NCBI GenBank assembly: GCA_030430565.1
Contig: JAUIKS010000040.1
Coordinates: forward strand, 35,712-99,711
DNA from: Polyangia bacterium
Lineage (GTDB): Bacteria > Myxococcota_A > Polyangia > Nannocystales > Nannocystaceae
DNA length: 64,000 nt
Direction: 5' to 3'
The position numbers were made by a program, and so were the translations under genes. The notes beneath the pieces were generated by a model. That model was not told the origin of the DNA. It worked only from the letters and a program-made list of their open reading frames with translations, and did not search any database. Below, piece after piece: positions 9,628 through 18,346 of the stretch (positions are counted from its first letter, which is position 1; each line of letters starts with the position of its first letter).

Positions 9628-12297
9628 ATGCTCCGCCCGCTCTTGTCGACGAACGAGCCAGCGGATCCGCGTCCTGACGAGTCCACGCGCCCAGCTCCGG
9701 ACGCGACGAATTCGGCCGCGACGGTCGGAGACCCTCCCCCCGCGAGCGGGCCTTCGCGCGACCACAGCCGCGAAAACAGCCGCGAAAAATCCCCCCAGCG
9801 CGACCCGCTCGGTCCGCGGCGCTCAGCCGCCATCGTCGCGCTCTGGTTCACGTTCGTGGCGACGCTGCTCGCCGCGCTCGTGGTCACCGAGGGCCCGCCG
9901 ATCATCGGCGACATCAGCGGCCTCGTCCCCCTCGAGCACCGTCTCGTCGAGCCCGAGCTGTGGCTGCTGCTGCGCGAACGAGCGCCCCGCCCCGGCGACG
10001 ACGCGGACGACGCGAAGCAGCGCGCCAGGGACGAGGAGGGAACGGCGATCGAGCGCGCTGCGGTCGCGCTCGCCGAGCAGCTCGACGAGCTTCGCGTGCC
10101 GCAGGCGCCCCCGGCCTCCGACGCCGCGGTCTGGCTCGACACGCACCGGCTCTATCTCGTGCCAGAACAAAGTCGCGAGGCGCTCGCTACCCGCTTCCGC
10201 GAGGACGCGACGCGCCGCGCCGTCGCCGGCGTCCGCGCTCGCCTGTCGAGCCCGCTGTACGCGACCTCGGGCGAGCAGCCCCGTCGCGATCCGCTGCAGC
10301 TGCGCGAGCTGATGGGCACGCGGCCGGGCGAGCTCGGCTTCCTCGAGGTTCGGCCCGATGACGCGGCGCGCTCGCGTGTCGTCTCGTCGACGCTTGGATT
10401 CGAATCGACGACCGACGCGCCTCCCGAGAGCTCACCGCGGATCACCGTGGCGGGCGACCTGATCACCCGCGATCGCCGGGCGTTGTTGATGCGCTTCCGC
10501 GTCCCGAGCGACGCCGACGCGCTCGCGCGGCTCGAGCGAGCGCTGCGCTCGCGCCTCGCGGCGGAGCCCATCGACTACGCGCTGATCGGGCACGCGCGCC
10601 GCGAGGCCAGCGCGCGCGCCTCGGTCCGCGCCCGCGCCCCGTCCCTGCTGCTCACGGCGGTCGCGCTGCTCGCCCTGCTCCTCAGCCTGACGCTGCGATC
10701 CGTGCGCGCGGTCGCGGGCGTGCTCCTGTGCCTGGCCGGCGGGCTGCTGAGCGTGCTCGTCCTCGTCGCGCTCGCGCCCGCGCCCCTCGCCGCGCTCGCG
10801 CCCGTGTCCGCGGGCGTCGGCCTGCTCGACATCAGCCTGCTGATCTTCACCCTCGGCTTCGCCTGCGAGGGCGCGCTCCATCTCCCGCGGATCTCGACGC
10901 GCGGCTGGCCGGCGGCGCTGATCATGGCGACCGCGCTCGCCCCCCTCGCGCTCTCGCCCTACCCGGCGTGGCGCGCCTGGGCGCTGCTGTGGGCGGTGGG
11001 CATCCTCGTCAGCGCGCTCGGCCTGCGGCTCGCGCTCCCGGCGTTCTTGCAGCTCACGCGGCGCGGGTCGCTCGCGTGGCCGCGCCCGGGCGCCGGCTTC
11101 ACGCTCCGCCCCACCCCGCTGCTCGGGCTGCTGCTGTGCGCCGCGACGCTCGGCGGCGCGGCGTGGTCGATGGGACAGCTCGACTTCCGCGGCGGACACC
11201 CGCTGCCGACCGCCGACGCCCGCCTGCGCGCCGACGAGTCCCGCATGACGAGCGCGTTCTTCGACCCGACGCGGCTGCTCGAGGTCCGCAGCCGCGGCGC
11301 CACGCCTGAGGAGGCGCTCGAGCGCGCCGCGCTGCGAGCCCGCGAGCTGCCGCCGCTGCTCGCCGAGCACGGCCTGATCGCCCGCGTCGACTCCCCCGGA
11401 TCGCTCGTCGCGCCGGCGCCGATGATCGCCGCGCGCCGGGAGTTCCTCGAGCAGCTCGGGCTGGGCGACGCGCTCGACCGGCTCGAGCAGGAGCTCGAGG
11501 CCAGCGGCATGCGACCCGCCGCCTTCAGCGAATTCCTCGACGCCGCGCGGGCCTACGAGCAGCCGCCCTCGGCCGCCGCCGCGCTCGCGGGGCCGCTCGG
11601 CCCGTGGATCCTGTCGTACCTCGGCGAGCGCGAGCCCGGCGAGTTCGAACTGCGCGCCCGCCTGCACCTGCGACCCCAGGACGCGAGCGCCGCCGCCACC
11701 GCCGCCGCGCTGCCCGACGACATCTACGGGCCCGCGCTCGCGGTCCGCGAGGATCGCCGCGGCTTCGACGACCAGCTCGGGCTCCTCACCGCGGGCGGCC
11801 TCTGGCTCGGGGCGCTCTGGGTCTGGATCGGCACGCGCCGGCTCTCGACCGCCGCCGCCGCCGCGCTCGCCAGCCTGTCCGCACAGTCATGTCTCATCGT
11901 CTCGCTGATGCTGCTGGGGCGCCCCGTCGGCCCGTACATGCTGCCCGCCTTCCTGCTCGTCGGCGCCGCCGCGATGATCGCCGGCGGGCGCGCGTGCCAG
12001 GCGATCGACGCGGGTCGACCCTTCCCGGCCAAGGGCCTCCTGCTGACCAGCGCGTGCCAGATCGCCGCGGGCCTGGCGTTGCTCATGAGCCCCGAGCCGC
12101 TGTGGCGCTCGACCGGCCTGGTGCTCGCCTGCGGCTGCGCGCTGGCCTCGGGCTTCGGCATGTTCGTGGCGCCCGGCGTGTGCGCGATCCTGCGCGGGCT
12201 CGCCGCGCGGGGCGATGACAACAACATGTCTGAAAAGACACAAAATAAACCAGCGGGCCCGCGCCCCGGTGACGACGCCGCAGGGGGCGACGCGTGA
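9628..12297 (+). CDS. RND/MMPL-superfamily predicted exporter
   Basis: 889-residue inner-membrane protein with the duplicated RND layout. It has a disordered cytoplasmic N-terminus and a first membrane segment at about 68-90, then a large periplasmic loop to about 335. Five membrane segments follow between about 340 and 470. A seventh helix at about 496-513 leads to a second periplasmic loop, and five more helices fall between about 720 and 855. This resembles COG4258-type predicted exporters that move lipids or polyene esters. The start ATG has GAGG 6-7 bases upstream. The stop overlaps the next start as GTGA. It is divergent from the terpene synthase, so a hydrophobic terpenoid or lipid is a plausible but unproven substrate. 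Confidence 0.82.
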   Translation: MLRPLLSTNEPADPRPDESTRPAPDATNSAATVGDPPPASGPSRDHSRENSREKSPQRDPLGPRRSAAIVALWFTFVATLLAALVVTEGPPIIGDISGLVPLEHRLVEPELWLLLRERAPRPGDDADDAKQRARDEEGTAIERAAVALAEQLDELRVPQAPPASDAAVWLDTHRLYLVPEQSREALATRFREDATRRAVAGVRARLSSPLYATSGEQPRRDPLQLRELMGTRPGELGFLEVRPDDAARSRVVSSTLGFESTTDAPPESSPRITVAGDLITRDRRALLMRFRVPSDADALARLERALRSRLAAEPIDYALIGHARREASARASVRARAPSLLLTAVALLALLLSLTLRSVRAVAGVLLCLAGGLLSVLVLVALAPAPLAALAPVSAGVGLLDISLLIFTLGFACEGALHLPRISTRGWPAALIMATALAPLALSPYPAWRAWALLWAVGILVSALGLRLALPAFLQLTRRGSLAWPRPGAGFTLRPTPLLGLLLCAATLGGAAWSMGQLDFRGGHPLPTADARLRADESRMTSAFFDPTRLLEVRSRGATPEEALERAALRARELPPLLAEHGLIARVDSPGSLVAPAPMIAARREFLEQLGLGDALDRLEQELEASGMRPAAFSEFLDAARAYEQPPSAAAALAGPLGPWILSYLGEREPGEFELRARLHLRPQDASAAATAAALPDDIYGPALAVREDRRGFDDQLGLLTAGGLWLGALWVWIGTRRLSTAAAAALASLSAQSCLIVSLMLLGRPVGPYMLPAFLLVGAAAMIAGGRACQAIDAGRPFPAKGLLLTSACQIAAGLALLMSPEPLWRSTGLVLACGCALASGFGMFVAPGVCAILRGLAARGDDNNMSEKTQNKPAGPRPGDDAAGGDA

Positions 12298-13055
12298 TCG
12301 GGCGCAGACGGTGGATCGGCGGCGCGCTCGGGCTCTGTCTCGGCGTGGGCCTCGGGCGAGCGCGCGACGCCCTCGCGGCGCCGGCCGAGCGCGCGACCGA
12401 CGAGCCGGCCTCGATCTACGAGCGCTTCCCCGAGAAGACGGCGAGGCGCCTGCGCAACCGCGTCGAGCTGTGGCGCGGCTTCGCGGCCCGGACCCAGAGC
12501 CTGCGCGCGCGCTACACCCTCACCCGCCGCTCCTCGCTGCTCGTCGACCCGCTCGTCGTCACCGGCACGCTCGCCTTCGTCGCGCCCGCGCGCCTCGTCC
12601 TCCGCGACGACGCGCACACCGGCTCGACGACGCGGATCGACGGCGACGCGGTGGTGATCAGGCCCAACGACCGCGAGCTCCCCGAGACCGTCGCCGGCTC
12701 CGACGCGCCGGCGCTCGCGTGGCTGCGCGCCCGCCTGATGACCCTGGTCGCGCCGCCGCCCGGGGACAATGACCCTGAGCTCGCCGCCCGCGCCCTGCTC
12801 CGCGGCTGCGAGGTCTCGATCCCGCGGGGCAGCGGCATGCAGCTGCTCCTGACGCCGCGCGCGGGCGCCTCGGGGGCCGCGATCTCGCGAACGATCCGCA
12901 GCCTCCGGGTGCGCCTCGAGCCGACCACCGGCGCGGTCCAGCTGCTCGAGCTCGAGGAGACTTTGGGCGACCGCGTCGTCATGGAGTTCGGCCAGCACCA
13001 GCAAAACCTCGACGCCGACGTGCTCCGCGGGCTGCTGGAGGACGCGGCTCGCTGA
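12294..13055 (+). CDS. LolA-like periplasmic lipid/lipoprotein carrier
   Basis: 253 residues. The N-terminus has a cleavable signal with a twin-arginine-like start (GRRRWIGGAL) ending near DALA. The mature part has the LolA-like half-barrel pattern: LRARYTLTRRSSLLVDPLVVTGTLAFVAPARLVL, given here only as a landmark near residues 65-100, followed by repeated beta strands. It begins inside the exporter gene (GTGA overlap), so the two are translationally coupled. The exporter plus LolA-like pairing is known from aryl-polyene and similar lipid-export loci, where the LolA-like protein takes substrate across the periplasm. The family call rests on fold-like pattern and context. Confidence 0.7.
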   Translation: MIGRRRWIGGALGLCLGVGLGRARDALAAPAERATDEPASIYERFPEKTARRLRNRVELWRGFAARTQSLRARYTLTRRSSLLVDPLVVTGTLAFVAPARLVLRDDAHTGSTTRIDGDAVVIRPNDRELPETVAGSDAPALAWLRARLMTLVAPPPGDNDPELAARALLRGCEVSIPRGSGMQLLLTPRAGASGAAISRTIRSLRVRLEPTTGAVQLLELEETLGDRVVMEFGQHQQNLDADVLRGLLEDAAR

Positions 13056-13161
13056 GATCGCTAGTCCAAGCGGCGCGCGAGCGCGCCCGCGCGGCAAATC
13101 GCCGCACCCGCGCGCGCGCAAGGCCGCGCGGTTCTCGGGTACAGTCACGCGAGAGCACGTC

Positions 13162-14040
13162 ATGTCACGACCGCGAATCCCACGACGCTCTGAGCTTCTG
13201 CTCGGCCTGACGCTCGCGCTTGCCGGCTGCCTCGGCGAGCCCGGCGAGGAGACCCTCAGCCTGCGCTTTGTCGCCCAGGTCAACGGTCAGGCCTTCGACT
13301 GCGAGGGCGTCTACGAGGGCGTGGGCGCCTCCGGCTCGCAGCTGCGGCCCAAGGACCTGCGCATGTACGTGCACGACGTGACGCTCGTGCGCGCGGGGGG
13401 CGAGCGCGTCGCGCTCGCGCTGACGCCCGACGGGCGCTGGCAGAGCGACACGATCGCGCTGCTCGATTTTGAGCGACGCGCCGGCGAGTGCCAAAACGGC
13501 ACCGACGAGACCAACGAGCTCGTGATCGGCACCGCGCCCAAGCACGACGACTACACCGGCCTCGAGTTCACGGTCGGCGTGCCGCTCGAGCAGAACCACC
13601 TCGACATCGCGACCGCCGAGGCGCCGCTCAACATCTCGGGCATGTACTGGGAGTGGGAGCGCGGCTACCGGTTTTTGCGCGTCGACGTGTCGACGCCGGC
13701 CAACGAGCAGTACAACCTCCACGTCGGCTCGACCGGCTGCGCCGGCGCCCCCGCCGAGGGCTTCACCTGCAACCACCAAAACCTCGTCACGGTCGCGCTC
13801 GACGGCTTCGACCCGCGCGCCGACGCGGTGGTCTTCGAGCTCGGCGAGCTGCTCGCGGGCTCCGACCTCGACCTCGTCAACGACAAGGACGTCGATCCTG
13901 TCCCCGGGTGCATGAGCGGCCTCGACGACCCGCAGTGCCCCGCGCTATTCGCCCCGCTCGGGATCTCCTTCGCCGGCGTCGGCCCGGCCGATGACCCGCA
14001 GCGAGTGTTCGGCGTCGCGCCCGGGGGCGCGGCGCTGTGA
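13162..14040 (+). CDS. mbnP: MbnP-family copper-binding lipoprotein
   Basis: 292-residue lipoprotein (lipobox LAGC) of the MbnP family, the 'metallo-mystery pair' protein with a four-Cys signature. Recognisable features are the opening beta strand LRFVAQVNGQAFDCEG, the RMYVHDV segment, and HDDYTGLEFTVGVPLEQNH near residue 135. The conserved MYWEWERGYRFLRVD follows, then paired Cys residues (GCAGAP, FTCNHQN). In studied methanotroph homologs, MbnP binds copper and carries a kynurenine made from Trp by its di-heme partner MbnH. Here the partner gene follows with a GTGA overlap. The Trp-rich WEW element is a candidate modification site, which is an inference. It is predicted to be periplasmic and membrane-anchored. 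Confidence 0.9.
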   Translation: MSRPRIPRRSELLLGLTLALAGCLGEPGEETLSLRFVAQVNGQAFDCEGVYEGVGASGSQLRPKDLRMYVHDVTLVRAGGERVALALTPDGRWQSDTIALLDFERRAGECQNGTDETNELVIGTAPKHDDYTGLEFTVGVPLEQNHLDIATAEAPLNISGMYWEWERGYRFLRVDVSTPANEQYNLHVGSTGCAGAPAEGFTCNHQNLVTVALDGFDPRADAVVFELGELLAGSDLDLVNDKDVDPVPGCMSGLDDPQCPALFAPLGISFAGVGPADDPQRVFGVAPGGAAL

Positions 14041-15209
14041 CCCGCCGTGCTCGCCGCGCGGGCGCCAGCCTGCTCGCGCTCGCGCTCGCGCTCCCAGCCT
14101 GCGGCGACGACGGCGGCGAGACCGACAGCGAGACCGACACCGACGGCGACGTCCCCAACTATGACTGGGGCCTGCCCGAGTGGTACCCGATCCCGGCTGT
14201 CCCCGAGGACAACCCGATGAGCGCCGAGAAAGTCGAGCTCGGCCGCCACCTGTTCTACGACGAGCGGCTCTCGGGCAACGGCGCCATGTCTTGCGCGAGC
14301 TGCCACGAGCAGGCGCGCTCCTTCGCCGACGGCCTCGTCACGCCCGAGGGCTCGACCGGCGACCCCGTGCCCAAGAACTCCATGCAGCTGGCCGGCGCGG
14401 CGCTGTTCGCCACCTACACCTGGTCCAACCTCAAGATGGAGACCTTCGAGCAGCAGATGCTCACGCCGATGTTCGGGGTCGCGCCGGTCGAGCTCGGCAT
14501 GACGGACCGAGAGGACGAGATCCTCCAGCGCTTCAAGGACGACGCGAGCTACCAGGCGCTGTTCCAGGACGCCTTCCCCGAGGACCCCGACCCCTACACG
14601 ATCGACAACGTCATCAAGGCGATCGCCAGCTTCGAGCGCACGCTGCTCTCGTACCGCTCGCCCTACGACCGCTACATCTACGAGGGCGACGACAGCGAGT
14701 TCCCCGAGGCCGCCAAGCGCGGCATGGCGCTGTTCTTTGAGGAGAAGTTCGAGTGCTACCACTGCCACTCGGGCATCAACTTCACGACCTCGTTCTTCTC
14801 CTCGAGCTCCGGGCAGCGCGAGCTCGACTTCCAGAACATCGGCCTCTACAACCTCGACGACGAGGGCGCCTACCCGCCCGCGGTCCCGGGGCTCTACGAG
14901 CACACCGAGAACCCCAGCGACAAGGGCAAGTTCCGCCCGCCCTCGCTGCGCAACATCGAGCTCACCGCGCCCTACATGCACGACGGCAGCGTCGAGACGC
15001 TCGACGAGGTGCTCGAGCACTACGCGGCCGGCGGCCGCCTGATCGAGGACGGGCCGCACGCCGGCGACGGGCGCCTCAACCCCAACAAGAGCGAATTCGT
15101 CCGCGGCTACGAGATGAGCGACGGGGAGCGAGCCGACATGCTCGCGTTCCTCAAGACGCTCACCGACACCGCCTTCGTCAGCGACCCACGCTTCGCTAGC
15201 CCGTTTTAG
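14037..15209 (+). CDS. mbnH: MbnH-family di-heme c peroxidase-like enzyme
   Basis: 390-residue lipoprotein (LPAC) of the di-heme cytochrome c peroxidase/MauG superfamily, subfamily paired with MbnP. Two covalent heme sites are visible: CASCH near residue 93 and CYHCH near residue 240. The C-terminal block (FRPPSLRNIELTAPYMHDG) supplies the usual distal ligand region. MbnH of methanotrophs forms a bis-Fe(IV) state and oxidises a Trp of MbnP to kynurenine. The GTGA overlap with the MbnP gene implies a joint product. A Thr/Asp-rich linker after the lipid site is typical of this genome. Confidence 0.92.
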   Translation: MTRRARRAGASLLALALALPACGDDGGETDSETDTDGDVPNYDWGLPEWYPIPAVPEDNPMSAEKVELGRHLFYDERLSGNGAMSCASCHEQARSFADGLVTPEGSTGDPVPKNSMQLAGAALFATYTWSNLKMETFEQQMLTPMFGVAPVELGMTDREDEILQRFKDDASYQALFQDAFPEDPDPYTIDNVIKAIASFERTLLSYRSPYDRYIYEGDDSEFPEAAKRGMALFFEEKFECYHCHSGINFTTSFFSSSSGQRELDFQNIGLYNLDDEGAYPPAVPGLYEHTENPSDKGKFRPPSLRNIELTAPYMHDGSVETLDEVLEHYAAGGRLIEDGPHAGDGRLNPNKSEFVRGYEMSDGERADMLAFLKTLTDTAFVSDPRFASPF

Positions 15210-15237
15210 CGCGCGAGCGCGCTGCTATCCTGCGGCC

Positions 15238-16743
15238 GTGCGCGCCGCTCAGACTATCTCTTTGGTCATGTTGTCGAGCGCGCTCGCCTGCGCGCCCTCC
15301 GAGCCGCCCCCGCAGCCCGCCGACCCGCCGAGCGCAGCCCGGCCGCCCGCCGACCTGCCGCCCGCCGACCCGCCCGCGCGGGCGCCCGAGGACGACGAGG
15401 CCACCGTGACCGCGCTCCCCCTCGCGGCCGCCCCGCTCGCGCTCGCCTGGGAGCAGGCGGACCCCTCAGACGCCGGCTGGCCGATGATCTCGCGGGCCGG
15501 CGACGGCGCGAGCGCGGGGATCCTGCGGATCGAGGACGGCGCGATCGTCCGCCGGCGCGCGGACACCGGCGCGGTCGACTGGCGCGTGGACCAGCCCGAC
15601 GACATCCGCTGGCACGAGCTCGCCCCCGGCCCCGAGTTCATCCTCGCGACCGGCAGCTCGACGCGCGCCCCCGACAAGACCCAGCTCGCCGGCTTCGCGG
15701 TCGCGCCCGGGACCGAGGCGAGGCTGGTCTGGCGCCAGGCCCTGGACGAATCGATCAAGCTCCACCGGGCGCCCGACGGCGCCACCGTGCTCGAGCGCGC
15801 GCCGGGCTGCCGCACGCGCGCGATCGATCCGAGCAGCGGTCGCTCGCTCGCGGGCGACCATGAGTACCGCGGCCTGCGATTCGAACGCCGCCCGCTCCGC
15901 GGCGGTCGACCACACTCGAGCTGCCGCCCGGCCGCGCGCCCGCTCGCGCGCGGCCTCATCCGCGCGCGCGGCCGAAGCGGCCTCGTCCGCGCGGAGTCCT
16001 GGTCCCGCGGGCGCGTCGCGTGGAGCGAGGACTTCATCCACGACATGACCTTTGGAGCAGACAAGCACTCGTGGATCGCCGGGCGCGCCCACGACGGCGT
16101 CGCGCTGGTCGGCGCCGGGGATGTCAGCCGCCCGCGCTGGCGCCAGCGCTGGACGCCCGACGAGGCCTGCGAAGGCGACGAGCTCCCGACCGTCCGCGCC
16201 GCGGTGGTACACGCGCGGGTCTACCCGCTCGCGCGCCAGTGCGGGCGCGCGCGCCTCTACGACCCCGAGACCGGCGCGCCGAGCTGGACTCGAGCGAGTC
16301 CCGCGATCCCGCTGATCGAGGGCGAGTCCTCCGGCGACGGCCCGCTGCTGCTGCCCTCGTACCGCGCGATCGAGGTGCAGTGGTTCTCCCTCGACGGCCA
16401 GCCCGGTCACCTGCTGAAGGTCGCGCCCGGCGTCCGCGAGCACTACGCGCTGCCCGGCGGGCTGCTGCTCGTCTCCGACGAGGGCCTGCGCTTTGAGCCA
16501 TCCTCCCAGCAGGGGCCGCGCTGGAGCCTCGCGCTCAACCGCTCCAACCTCGCCAGCGACGGCGAGCGCTGGATCGTCGCGCAGGACCGCCAGGAGCCGC
16601 GCGGCCAGCTCCTCGTCGACGCCCGCGCGGGCGCGGTCGTCGGCTCGATCGCCAACGCCTACGTCATCGGCTTCGCGGGCGACTACCTGATCCTGCGCCG
16701 CGCCGAGGGCTCAGCGCTGCTCGCCGTGCGCCTGCCCGAGTGA
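15238..16743 (+). CDS. PQQ-like beta-propeller lipoprotein
   Basis: 501 residues from GTG 15238. The signal peptide ends at SALAC, then comes a Pro/Ala-rich linker of about 30 residues. The rest shows repeated beta-propeller strands of the PQQ/quinoprotein-like type (DTGAVDWRVDQPDD, YDPETGAPSWTRAS, LVDARAGAVVGSI), without an evident PQQ-binding site. It lies 28 bases after mbnH on the same strand and may belong to the same transcript. Function unknown. Confidence 0.72.
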   Translation: MRAAQTISLVMLSSALACAPSEPPPQPADPPSAARPPADLPPADPPARAPEDDEATVTALPLAAAPLALAWEQADPSDAGWPMISRAGDGASAGILRIEDGAIVRRRADTGAVDWRVDQPDDIRWHELAPGPEFILATGSSTRAPDKTQLAGFAVAPGTEARLVWRQALDESIKLHRAPDGATVLERAPGCRTRAIDPSSGRSLAGDHEYRGLRFERRPLRGGRPHSSCRPAARPLARGLIRARGRSGLVRAESWSRGRVAWSEDFIHDMTFGADKHSWIAGRAHDGVALVGAGDVSRPRWRQRWTPDEACEGDELPTVRAAVVHARVYPLARQCGRARLYDPETGAPSWTRASPAIPLIEGESSGDGPLLLPSYRAIEVQWFSLDGQPGHLLKVAPGVREHYALPGGLLLVSDEGLRFEPSSQQGPRWSLALNRSNLASDGERWIVAQDRQEPRGQLLVDARAGAVVGSIANAYVIGFAGDYLILRRAEGSALLAVRLPE

Positions 16744-16756
16744 CCGCCGCTCTCGC

Positions 16757-17503
16757 TCAGAACCAGCGCTTGCGGCTGTAGCGATCGTTGCGCCACGGGT
16801 GCGCCGAATTGGAGTAGCCGCTCTGCTCCCAAAAGCCCGGGCGGTCGACCGTCATGAACTCGATCCGCTGGATCCACTTGGCGCCCTTCCAGGCGTAGAG
16901 CTGCGGCGTGATCACCCGGACCGGGCCGCCGTGCATGTCGGGCAGCGGTCGCCCGTTCACCGTGTGGGCGAGCAGCACGTCCGGCTTCAAGGCCTCCTCA
17001 AGGGGCAGGTTGGTCGTGTAGCCGTCGTAGCCGTGGCACATCACGTGGGTCGCCTCGTCGCTGGGCTGGACCAGCGCCGCGATCTCCGAGAAGCGGACGC
17101 CGCCCCACACGAGATCCATCTTCGACCAGCCGGTCACGCAGTGAAAATCGCTGGTGTCGACGACCTGCGGCAGCTGCTTCGAAAACCGCTCCCACCCGAT
17201 GGTCTGCGGCTCCGCGCACGCGCCGTCGACGACCAGCTCCCAGTCCTCCGGCTTGAGCAGGATCTTGCGACCGAGGTCCAGCACCGGCCACTTCTGGGTC
17301 TCGCGCTGATCGACCGGCAGCTTCGGCATCCCGTGACGATTCGTCGGCCCGCTGCCCTGGGGTTCGCTGTCCGCGACCGCCGGGGTCGCGCGCATCCGCG
17401 CCTCGAAGCGCGCCTTCAGCCGCATCCGCGACGTGACGACGCGCTCGAGCTTGCGCGCGGACTCGGTAGCCTGGAGGTCGTGTTTGCCGCTCTCGTCGCT
17501 CAC
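16757..17503 (-). CDS. Sulfite-oxidase-family molybdopterin oxidoreductase
   Basis: 248-residue Moco-domain protein of the sulfite oxidase/YedY superfamily. The molybdenum ligand is Cys122 in DFHCVTGWSKMDLVWGGVRF. Other family blocks are WELVVDG, CHGYDGYTTNLPLEEA, HGGPVRVITPQLYAWKGAKW and the GYSNSAHPW tail. There is no Tat signal and no heme or dimerisation domain, so this is a short cytoplasmic single-domain form of unknown substrate. GTG 17503 is chosen because residues upstream read into the divergent lipoprotein gene and do not resemble the family. An internal ATG at 17425 is also possible. Confidence 0.85.
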   Translation of the reverse strand: MSDESGKHDLQATESARKLERVVTSRMRLKARFEARMRATPAVADSEPQGSGPTNRHGMPKLPVDQRETQKWPVLDLGRKILLKPEDWELVVDGACAEPQTIGWERFSKQLPQVVDTSDFHCVTGWSKMDLVWGGVRFSEIAALVQPSDEATHVMCHGYDGYTTNLPLEEALKPDVLLAHTVNGRPLPDMHGGPVRVITPQLYAWKGAKWIQRIEFMTVDRPGFWEQSGYSNSAHPWRNDRYSRKRWF

Positions 17504-17558
17504 GTCGCTCGAGCCTAGCAGCCCTCGACCCCGCGTCGATCCGGGTACAATCGCGCCC

Positions 17559-18290
17559 ATGCTGCTCCGGCCACGCTCCCTCGCGCTCTTGATGACGACC
17601 GCCCTGCTCACGACCGCAGGCTGCGAGGCCAAGCCGGAGGCGAGCGCGTCGAAGGAGGCCGCGAAGACCCCCGCCGCCGAGCAAGACCCCGAGAAGACCG
17701 CCGACAGCGCGGCTGAGGAGCCGCCGCCCCCGCCGATCGGCAAGCCGATCCCGGTCGCCGACCAGCTCGCGCACCTCGGCGAGGACCGCACCATCGCGCG
17801 CGACTACCGAGCGAACAAGCTCGGCGACACGCTCGCGCGTGAGCAGTTCCTGCTCGTCGACCCCAAAAACCCCGCCGACACCCGCGAGGCCCACTACTTC
17901 CTGTTCACCGGCGAGCTCGAGACGCCCGCGAGCTTCGACGCGCTCAAGACCCTGCGCACGGGCGCCGACGCGCCGCAGCACTTCCTGCTCGGGGGCGAGG
18001 ACGCCGAGCGGCCGGCGATCTTCCGCGAGGTCAAGCCCGGCACGTACACCGCCTGCGCCGTCGTCGGGCCCGTCGAGGATCCCGCGCGCAAGGCCGCGCT
18101 GGCGGCCTCGACCGCGAAGCTCAAGGCCGACATGAAGGCGACCGGCAAGTCGATGGCGGAGGCGCTGAAGGACCAGGACCGCAGCGCGATCCCCGAGGCC
18201 CCGCCGATCGACTGGAGCGCGCACAAGGTCCGCTGCGCGTCGGTCGAGGTCACGAGCGCGCCCGAGAGCCGCGTGCTCGCGCTGCCCTGA
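17559..18290 (+). CDS. Hypothetical lipoprotein
   Basis: 243 residues from ATG 17559 (MLLRPRSLALL). The lipobox is TAGC at residues 19-22, followed by an Ala/Glu/Pro-rich linker with a PPPPP run. The folded part (about 65-235) has no family I recognise. It contains two Cys (TACAVV and VRCASV) that may pair. An earlier in-frame ATG at 17433 would place non-signal sequence before the lipoprotein signal and overlap the divergent gene, so it was rejected. The 55-base gap to the divergent molybdoenzyme gene must hold both promoters. Confidence 0.7.
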   Translation: MLLRPRSLALLMTTALLTTAGCEAKPEASASKEAAKTPAAEQDPEKTADSAAEEPPPPPIGKPIPVADQLAHLGEDRTIARDYRANKLGDTLAREQFLLVDPKNPADTREAHYFLFTGELETPASFDALKTLRTGADAPQHFLLGGEDAERPAIFREVKPGTYTACAVVGPVEDPARKAALAASTAKLKADMKATGKSMAEALKDQDRSAIPEAPPIDWSAHKVRCASVEVTSAPESRVLALP

Positions 18291-18315
18291 GCGTAGGCGC
18301 CGGGCGCTCGAAAAG

Positions 18316-18335
18316 ACATGCTCGATCGAGCATGT
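18316..18335. promoter_or_regulatory. 20-bp perfect palindrome, candidate operator
   Basis: ACATGCTCGATCGAGCATGT is a perfect inverted repeat ending 11 bases before the ATG at 18347. It is preceded by an AAAAG run. It overlaps the ribosome-binding region and 5' end of the AgmX-like lipoprotein gene, so it could be a repressor operator or an RNA hairpin hiding the start. Confidence 0.5.
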
Positions 18336-18346
18336 ACCATCGGTCT

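Noticed and set aside
8488..13055. Aryl-polyene biosynthetic cluster
   Set aside because: Only the exporter and LolA-like genes fit. No ketosynthase, dehydratase, acyl carrier protein or acyltransferase genes are nearby.
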